A stretch of 37,424 nt of DNA from Bacillota bacterium (lineage in GTDB: Bacteria > Bacillota > Clostridia > Lachnospirales > Lachnospiraceae). Of this stretch, positions 32,653 through 37,424 are shown piece after piece (position 1 is the stretch's first letter; the number at the start of each line of letters is the position of its first letter). Under the pieces are notes generated by a model. That model did no database searches. It was not told the origin of the DNA and was given only the letters and a program-made list of their open reading frames with translations. The stretch is taken from assembly GCA_023415055.1 (NCBI GenBank), contig JAEZLZ010000120.1, forward strand, positions 1 to 37,424. Reading direction: 5' to 3'. The position numbers were made by a program, and so were the translations under genes.

Positions 32653-32757
32653 ATGAAAGTTGTACTTGCAGGAGCCTATGGAAATCTGGGTAGTGAAATC
32701 CTTCGAGAGCATTTGAAGGAAGACAGCTTTCAAAGTGAATTGGGAGGTGCTAAATAA
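32653..32757 (+). pseudogene. Truncated Rossmann-fold (NAD(P)-binding epimerase/NmrA-like) gene
   Basis: A 34-codon frame begins MKVVLAGAYGNLGSEILREH, the glycine-rich start of an NAD(P)-binding Rossmann protein, then ends after SELGGAK. Full-length relatives have 200-300 residues, so almost the whole gene is deleted in frame. AGGAG is present 10 bases upstream. The stop overlaps the next gene's ATG (TAATG), so translational coupling to the DUF1295 gene has been kept. It may survive only as a coupling leader. Confidence 0.65.
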
Positions 32758-33557
32758 TGGGATTTGAATATCTTTTTGTTCTGCTTATGGTAAGCGCTGT
32801 TCTCTGCGCCGTTGGTTTTTTTAAGTATGTATATTTTATTTCCATCGGATACGGTTTTGCTGTCGCCGGAATAGGATTCGCTCTTGCGATCATGAGTATG
32901 ACCGGAATTTTTGACGCAGGTGTCCCGCATTACCTTCTTTATCTTCTATTGATTGCATATGGCTTGCGTCTTTCCGGTTTTCTTATGATTCGAGAAGCCA
33001 AAAATAGTGCTTACCAAAAAACCCTGGAAGCAGCAGCTAGCGAGGAAACAAATATCCGGGTTATTGCAAAAGCAGCTATATGGATATGTGTTTCGGTTCT
33101 TTATGTCGCCCAGACCTCTCCTATCTTCTTTCGGGTATACAATGGTGGAAACTCATCCATAGTAACATGGTCAGGAATTGTGATCTGTACCGTCGCTTTC
33201 ATCATTGAGTCGGCTGCAGACTGGCAGAAAAGCAAACAAAAACGCATCCGTCCGGATATGGTAGCCACGAGTGGGCTTTATAAAATGGTTCGCTGTCCTA
33301 ACTACTTTGGAGAAATTCTGTTCTGGACAGGGGTGTTCGTATCCAGCCTTGACATACTGCATGGTTGGGGGCAATGGCTGATGGCTGCGGCTTCCTACGT
33401 CTGTATTGTATATGTTATGTTCAACGGCGCACAGCGTCTGGAAAAACGTCAGATGAAGAGCTATGCCGGTAATGCCGAATACAATGATTATGCAAATAAA
33501 ACACCAATCATTATTCCTTTCCTACCGATTTATCATCTGAATAAAAAAAGGACATAG
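32757..33557 (+). CDS. DUF1295 membrane protein (steroid 5-alpha-reductase-like)
   Basis: This 266-residue integral membrane protein has about six to seven hydrophobic segments. The conserved C-terminal GLYKMVRCPNYFGEILFWTG matches the NADPH-binding signature of DUF1295 and steroid 5-alpha-reductase-like enzymes. The family is thought to reduce or methylate lipid-like substrates; its bacterial role is unclear. GGGAGG overlaps the preceding remnant's last codons and supplies the ribosome binding site. It is the last gene of the TetR operon, followed by a strong terminator. Confidence 0.82.
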   Translation: MGFEYLFVLLMVSAVLCAVGFFKYVYFISIGYGFAVAGIGFALAIMSMTGIFDAGVPHYLLYLLLIAYGLRLSGFLMIREAKNSAYQKTLEAAASEETNIRVIAKAAIWICVSVLYVAQTSPIFFRVYNGGNSSIVTWSGIVICTVAFIIESAADWQKSKQKRIRPDMVATSGLYKMVRCPNYFGEILFWTGVFVSSLDILHGWGQWLMAAASYVCIVYVMFNGAQRLEKRQMKSYAGNAEYNDYANKTPIIIPFLPIYHLNKKRT

Positions 33558-33576
33558 GTTACCAGCCAATAAAGTC

Positions 33577-33623
33577 AGAATGAACACGGTGCAGTTCAAC
33601 AAATGCTGTACCGTGTTCATTCT
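33577..33623. terminator. Bidirectional terminator between convergent genes
   Basis: An 18-bp stem with one mismatch (AGAATGAACACGGTGCAG at 33577-33594, CTGTACCGTGTTCATTCT at 33606-33623) has an 11-base loop and short T-rich tails on both strands. It lies between the DUF1295 gene (plus) and the desulfurase gene (minus). Confidence 0.82.
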
Positions 33624-33644
33624 TATGTTGGTATATTCTATCAT

Positions 33645-34802
33645 TCAGCAATCAGAGGAATAAGCTACTTCCGATGAAAGCTCCTTCACAGCCTGAATGG
33701 CCGCGTCTACTTCCTCTGCTGTGGTAAACCACGAAAAACTAAATCGAACCGCACCTTGTTGTTCCGTACCGAGGGCACGATGCATTCTGGGTGCACAATG
33801 TGCACCCGGACGTGTCGCAATATCATAATCCTCTGACAGAATATCCGAAATCGTGCCAGAATCATAATCGCTGATGTTCAACGACACGATTGACGATCGA
33901 TCACCGCTAAAATCACCGTAAACAGTGACATTTGGCAAATCCTTCACTCCTTCATAAAAATGCCGCATCAAAGAATACTCCTTCTCATGGATCGTCTGCA
34001 GTCCGACAGAATTGAGATAATCCACAGCAGCAGATAATCCGGCGATTCCATGGGCGTTCAGCGTGCCCGCCTCCAAACAGGTCGGAAGTCCTTCCGGTTG
34101 GGTTCGGCTATAGCTTTGAACTCCGGTTCCTCCAACCTTCCATGGGCGGATATGGATACCCTCCCGAATGCACATGCCACCGGTTCCCTGCGGTCCCATT
34201 AAACCCTTATGCCCAGTAAAACAAAGGACATCTATACCAAGATCCGTCATATTAATCCGTCTGGTCCCAGCGGTTTGAGCGGCATCTACAATGAATAGCA
34301 AGTGATAGCGCTTTGCTATCTCACCGACCTTTTCCAGATCGATCAGATTGCCGCTCACATTGGAGGCATGAGTACATAGGATAGCCTTTGTGTTTGGCTT
34401 TACAAATCGTTCTATCGCTGAATAATCCAGAACTCCCGACTTGTCTGCCGGTATAAAATCCAGCTCGACCCCCTGCTCATCCTGCAAACGGTATAGAGGA
34501 CGCAGTACAGAGTTATGCTCCAAATCTGTAGAAATCACATGATCCCCTCTGAAGATTAATCCGTTTATGGCAATATTAAGTGCTTCCGTAACATTAGAAG
34601 TAAACACCACATGGTCGGGCTGTAAACAACCAAATAAATTTGCAATTTTAACTCGTGCATTGTAAACCGCCCGGGAAGCACTTAAACTGCTCAAATGGGT
34701 ACCACGAGAATCGTTACCGATCAAGTGCAGAGCCTCCAACATAGCCTCAGCAACCTGAGGTGGCTTTTTCATTGTCGTTGCTGCATTATCCAGATAAATC
34801 AT
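33645..34802 (-). CDS. Cysteine desulfurase family PLP enzyme (class V aminotransferase)
   Basis: A PLP-dependent enzyme of 385 residues resembling the EF2568-type cysteine desulfurase-like subfamily. MIYLDNAATTMKKP opens the protein, the PLP lysine is K199 in CFTGHKGLMGPQGTGG, the PLP-stacking loop is FTSNVTEALN, and the persulfide cysteine candidate is C336 in RPGAHCAPRMHRALG. It likely supplies sulfur (or selenium) to the double-cubane cluster set of the operon. ATG at 34802 has GGAG 6 bases upstream; a 44-residue longer frame is discarded. It overlaps the activator gene by 17 bases. Confidence 0.88.
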   Translation of the reverse strand: MIYLDNAATTMKKPPQVAEAMLEALHLIGNDSRGTHLSSLSASRAVYNARVKIANLFGCLQPDHVVFTSNVTEALNIAINGLIFRGDHVISTDLEHNSVLRPLYRLQDEQGVELDFIPADKSGVLDYSAIERFVKPNTKAILCTHASNVSGNLIDLEKVGEIAKRYHLLFIVDAAQTAGTRRINMTDLGIDVLCFTGHKGLMGPQGTGGMCIREGIHIRPWKVGGTGVQSYSRTQPEGLPTCLEAGTLNAHGIAGLSAAVDYLNSVGLQTIHEKEYSLMRHFYEGVKDLPNVTVYGDFSGDRSSIVSLNISDYDSGTISDILSEDYDIATRPGAHCAPRMHRALGTEQQGAVRFSFSWFTTAEEVDAAIQAVKELSSEVAYSSDC

Positions 34803-35583
34803 CTTTGTCTCCTTTCCGGATCTTTGCTGCTCTGAGTGCTGCTCCGATAGCACCTGCATATCGTCCATTCGATTCAGAAACAATGGTCTTGTGCAGCTGC
34901 CTGCCAATAGCACTGCGGATATATTCACAATCACACATACCGCCCGTTAAGCATACCGTTTCAGTATTTCCTTCCAGCCGTTTTGCCTGGGATGCTACTT
35001 TTTTGACAATAGAATCTACCACGGCAAAAGCGATATTCTCTTTTTTTTCTCCGCGACCAATCAGGCTGATGACTTCCGATTCGGCAAACACTGTACACAT
35101 CGAGCTGATCGAAGTACCTCCACCGGTTTCGGCCAATCTGCACAGCTCATCCGGACGTAAAGCCAGAGTACCGGCCATGATCTCCAGAAAACGGCCTGTT
35201 CCTGCAGAGCACTTATCATTCATTACAAAATCCTTGACTGTTCCATTCTCCACTTGTATGATCTTCGTATCCTGTCCGCCAATGTCGATCACAATCAAAT
35301 TCTTTGCATGAAACAAGTGTATGGCACCCTCACTGTGACAGGTGATCTCGGTCACAGTCTTATCCGCAAAAGGTACAGACACCCTGCCATACCCTGTGGC
35401 AATGCAGGCACATTTCGCTATATCATAGCCTTCCTGCCATAGTCTTACACGAACTGCTTCTGCGGTATCGACACTGCTCCAGCCGGTGGGCTGTACAAAC
35501 AACAGCACAGGCTCCATTTTCTCATCTAACACCGCAGTTTTTGTACTAGTCGAACCTATATCTATACCGATGGAATGCTTCAC
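34786..35583 (-). CDS. ATP-dependent activator of 2-hydroxyacyl-CoA dehydratase/double-cubane protein
   Basis: This is an ASKHA-fold reductase (HgdC/YjiL-type) of 265 residues that couples ATP hydrolysis to low-potential electron transfer. It has SIGIDIGSTSTKTAVLD and IVIDIGGQDTKII (nucleotide motifs) and CLTGGMCDCEYIRSAIG. The two cysteines that bridge the dimeric [4Fe-4S] cluster are C125 in NDKCSAGTGRFLE and C163 in SSMCTVFAESE. Its partner should be the double-cubane protein encoded upstream. The short, single-domain form fits the dedicated DCCP reductase rather than the large multi-domain activators. Confidence 0.92.
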   Translation of the reverse strand: MKHSIGIDIGSTSTKTAVLDEKMEPVLLFVQPTGWSSVDTAEAVRVRLWQEGYDIAKCACIATGYGRVSVPFADKTVTEITCHSEGAIHLFHAKNLIVIDIGGQDTKIIQVENGTVKDFVMNDKCSAGTGRFLEIMAGTLALRPDELCRLAETGGGTSISSMCTVFAESEVISLIGRGEKKENIAFAVVDSIVKKVASQAKRLEGNTETVCLTGGMCDCEYIRSAIGRQLHKTIVSESNGRYAGAIGAALRAAKIRKGDKDDLSG

Positions 35584-35634
35584 AATATATCTCCTTTAAA
35601 ATATCCCCAGCAGCAAACGCCACCAGGGATATTG

Positions 35635-35910
35635 CTAGCAAAACTTATTTCTTCGAGGTTGGATTTGACAGGGCATTTCTACAATGTCATAATACTCTGC
35701 ATGATTACGCACGATACATTCCCTAACCGAGGCAATGTGCTCTGCTTTGACAAGCAACGACATTCCGCAGCTCAGCTCACCCTGAATAGATCTTGGTGTC
35801 GGTGCAATTCTTGCATGTAAGCTTTCCTTCTGAAGTATTTCCTGTAAAGCCAGACCATGTGTATAATTTTCGAATAAAATATAATAATTATATTCTACCG
35901 CTTTCTCCAT
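35635..35910 (-). CDS. DUF3343 small protein (putative sulfur/selenium carrier)
   Basis: This 91-residue protein fits DUF3343: NYYILFENYTHGLALQEILQ, RIAPTPRSIQGELSCGMSLL and a short beta-alpha-beta fold. The cysteine in LSCGMS is the one expected to carry sulfur or selenium, and there are further cysteines in the C-terminal tail (PCQIQPRRNKFC). It starts one base after the stop of the double-cubane gene and precedes the activator. With the cysteine-desulfurase-like enzyme it forms a plausible S/Se delivery pair for the operon. The role is inferred from context. Confidence 0.8.
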   Translation of the reverse strand: MEKAVEYNYYILFENYTHGLALQEILQKESLHARIAPTPRSIQGELSCGMSLLVKAEHIASVRECIVRNHAEYYDIVEMPCQIQPRRNKFC

Positions 35911-35911
35911 A

Positions 35912-37183
35912 TCATCCCAGCATTTCTAAAAAGGCTTCAATACGGGTACGCAGTTGCTCTGCATCAGAGTCGGTATAATCGGTTTCAATTCCAAGAACAG
36001 GAATACCAGCTTTCTTCAGCGCCTTTTCTACGGTATATCCTTCTGTATCGTAGAGACAGCAGAACTTCAGATTGACGTCAATTACACCATCGACCTGATA
36101 TTCCTTTGCCATACGCAGGATATCCTCGATACGACCGTTATTTGGAGTGAAACATGCGCAATTATTCTTCATATAGCGCTGCGCAAGAGCCTGAAGCTGA
36201 CCCTCCAGTGTGATCTGAGTCTCGTCCACTAGATTCTCAAAATAACGGGTTCCGGTACACATTTCTTCACAAACAACAGCGGCACCACTGGTTTCGATGA
36301 TGTGATGTAATTTCCAGTTTGGAATTGCTAGTGGAGTACCGGTGAGCAGAATGCGTTTGGTACCGGCAGGGAATACCGATACACCAGCCTCGATTCTCTG
36401 CTCGAGTTCATCTGCCAGTTTGTTACTCATCTGAGCACAGCGTACAGGATCATCAAAGAAAGCGATCTGCATCATCAGAAGCGCATCCTTACCGGAAATC
36501 GGCAGAATCCTTGACTTCCTGGCTTCAAACACACGAGCAAGGGCCTTACGCTTTTCGTTGATGATATGGATGGCTTCATTCAAACTTTCTACTGTGATCT
36601 TGTTGCCGGTAAATTCTTCAACCATCTTTGCAAAGTCCGCTATTTCCTCAGCCCATTTCTGAATGTCCTTTTCTCTCTTCATTTGCGGTATATCCATGAT
36701 ATGCATGGGCACGTCCTCACCGAGAATCTCCCAAGCTTTCTTCTTACCATCACAGGTTGTCTCACCGACATACATATCTGCTATGCGAAAGAAAGGGCAG
36801 GTTTTGTCCAGTCTTGCGCCAACAGATGCTTTTATCAGCGGACAAGTGGACTTCGGCAGTACCTTTTCTCCACCCGGAACCCAGAACTGGGAACCTCCGC
36901 AGAGACCGGTTACGATTCCATTCGCTGCGATGATTACTTCATCGGGAACAAATACACAGAACGTACCAAAGACCTTCTGTCCCTTCTTCTGTGCTTCAAG
37001 CAGCTCAGAAGGTCGGATACCATGGATTTCGGATACAACGAAATCCCAGAATCCCATTGCTTCCGGACGATTCTCCTGAGAGAGATAGACGTCACCAAAG
37101 GCTGTCGGAAGAACCTGACATAGCGCATCGTGGTTCTCCAAATCCATGCCCAAGTCTTTCCACATTTGAACATAATCTGACAT
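35912..37183 (-). CDS. Double-cubane-cluster protein (2-hydroxyacyl-CoA dehydratase D-like, YjiM-type)
   Basis: This 423-residue protein of the HgdB/DCCP family receives electrons from the activator and reduces small molecules at an [Fe8S9]-type double cubane. Cysteines are in place in FGTFCVFVP, TGLCGGSQF, KSTCPLIK, DKTCPFF, GETTCDGKK, EEMCTGTRY and LKFCCLYD. It has the usual layout of two Rossmann-like halves (ILLTGTPLAIPNWK, then GIETDYTDSD at the C-terminus). ATG at 37183 has GAGGAGG 8 bases upstream. A promoter lies just before it. The substrate is unknown; homologues reduce acetylene or azide in vitro. Confidence 0.88.
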   Translation of the reverse strand: MSDYVQMWKDLGMDLENHDALCQVLPTAFGDVYLSQENRPEAMGFWDFVVSEIHGIRPSELLEAQKKGQKVFGTFCVFVPDEVIIAANGIVTGLCGGSQFWVPGGEKVLPKSTCPLIKASVGARLDKTCPFFRIADMYVGETTCDGKKKAWEILGEDVPMHIMDIPQMKREKDIQKWAEEIADFAKMVEEFTGNKITVESLNEAIHIINEKRKALARVFEARKSRILPISGKDALLMMQIAFFDDPVRCAQMSNKLADELEQRIEAGVSVFPAGTKRILLTGTPLAIPNWKLHHIIETSGAAVVCEEMCTGTRYFENLVDETQITLEGQLQALAQRYMKNNCACFTPNNGRIEDILRMAKEYQVDGVIDVNLKFCCLYDTEGYTVEKALKKAGIPVLGIETDYTDSDAEQLRTRIEAFLEMLG

Positions 37184-37232
37184 TATATTATCCTCCTCAA
37201 ACATCATGTTTTATGATGATATCATTAAAAAT

Positions 37233-37261
37233 ATTATACGCAAAGATCCCTGTTCATGCAA
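37233..37261 (-). promoter_or_regulatory. Promoter of the double-cubane operon
   Basis: On the minus strand TTGCAT (37256-37261) and TATAAT (37233-37238) have a 17-base spacer. The -35 box overlaps the stop codon of the upstream interrupted gene. Predicted start is near 37226. Confidence 0.75.
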
Positions 37262-37349
37262 ATTCTTCCTGAAAAGTATTCGCTTTAAGAAAGGCCTCCT
37301 CTGCCAAAGGCACCACCGTCTGTAATTCTCTGAAACGTGCGCCCGCCGG
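37254..37349 (-). CDS. 3'-terminal fragment of a gene interrupted by a group II intron (partial)
   Basis: On the minus strand 31 codons and a stop follow the intron: PAGARFRELQ, then TVVPLAEEAFLKANTFQEEF, then A and TGA. Composition and frame look like the end of a real protein, but I do not recognise it. The intron boundary chosen here leaves the frame in phase 0, with exactly 32 codons including the stop. The rest of the gene lies beyond the right edge. Confidence 0.55.
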   Translation of the reverse strand, partial: PAGARFRELQTVVPLAEEAFLKANTFQEEFA

Positions 37350-37424
37350 ATAGAGTAGGCGGGTGAAATTTCACCCGCCCCTCATCAAACCGTACGTGAG
37401 GTTCTCCCTCATACGGCTTTCCGA
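37350..37424 (-). mobile_element. Group II intron, 3' end only (domains V and VI)
   Basis: On the minus strand the end of the window reads GCCGTATGAGG, a purine loop, then CCTCACGTACGGT, which is the conserved domain V hairpin (about 37387-37419). This is followed by a perfect 22-base palindrome (37358-37379) for domain VI and CCTACTCTAT at the 3' end, with a candidate branch-point A seven bases from the end. The intron and any reverse transcriptase gene continue beyond the right edge. The exact 3' splice site is uncertain by a few bases. Confidence 0.8.

Noticed and set aside
1..37424. Anti-phage defence island
   Set aside because: No restriction, toxin-antitoxin, retron, CBASS or similar genes were recognised; the CdaA protein is the housekeeping DisA_N type, not a CD-NTase.

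Overview
The window looks like a chromosomal segment of a low-to-mid GC, anaerobic, Gram-positive Firmicute of the class Clostridia, most likely Lachnospiraceae. The evidence is AGGAGG-type ribosome binding sites, wall teichoic acid genes, a cdaA-cdaR (c-di-AMP) operon, a double-cubane 2-hydroxyacyl-CoA-dehydratase-like reductase set and many oxygen-sensitive enzyme families. No rRNA, tRNA or CRISPR array was found. Species is not claimed. Both edges lie in mobile DNA: an IS3-family end at base 1 and the 3' end of a group II intron at the right edge. This is what a draft contig broken at repeats would look like.

Layout. (1) 1-3355: an IS3-family element whose right inverted repeat is interrupted by an intact IS4-family element with a perfect 10-bp target duplication. 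(2) 3400-10517, minus strand: a teichoic-acid/surface glycerol-phosphate polymer operon, transcribed in the order GT2-glycerophosphotransferase fusion, tagG, tagH, tagD and two more CDP-glycerol glycerophosphotransferases, from a clear promoter at about 10.59 kb. (3) 10873-12540: leuA, with a strong terminator and a ~445-nt structured leader that is not a recognisable T-box. (4) 13106-17044, minus: two membrane proteins, cdaA, cdaR and an HPr protein, preceded by a striking three-way-junction inverted-repeat leader. (5) 17443-24979, minus: a seven-gene catabolic operon (DUF1537 kinase, BNR/sialidase-like protein, iron alcohol dehydrogenase, DapA-family aldolase, PdxA2-type dehydrogenase, anion permease, VOC protein), divergent from a PrpR-like regulator (25272-27059). 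(6) 27060-30662: 56-bp tandem repeats ending in a terminator, a decayed FAD-oxidoreductase tail, a PHP phosphatase, an unexplained block, a DUF318-type permease and a DUF362 lipoprotein. (7) 31098-33557, plus: an autoregulated TetR operon with a flavin-reductase-like protein, a truncated Rossmann gene and a DUF1295 membrane protein. (8) 33645-37183, minus: double-cubane-cluster protein, DUF3343, ATP-dependent activator and cysteine-desulfurase-like enzyme. (9) 37254-37424: the last codons of a gene interrupted by a group II intron.

The best candidates for undescribed biology are the C4-acid-type catabolic operon with its PrpR-like regulator that lacks a sigma-54 contact motif, the leuA leader with a short ORF and a possible +1 shift, the branched leader of the c-di-AMP operon, and the double-cubane reductase set with DUF3343. 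All functional claims come from motif reading only; no database search was run.
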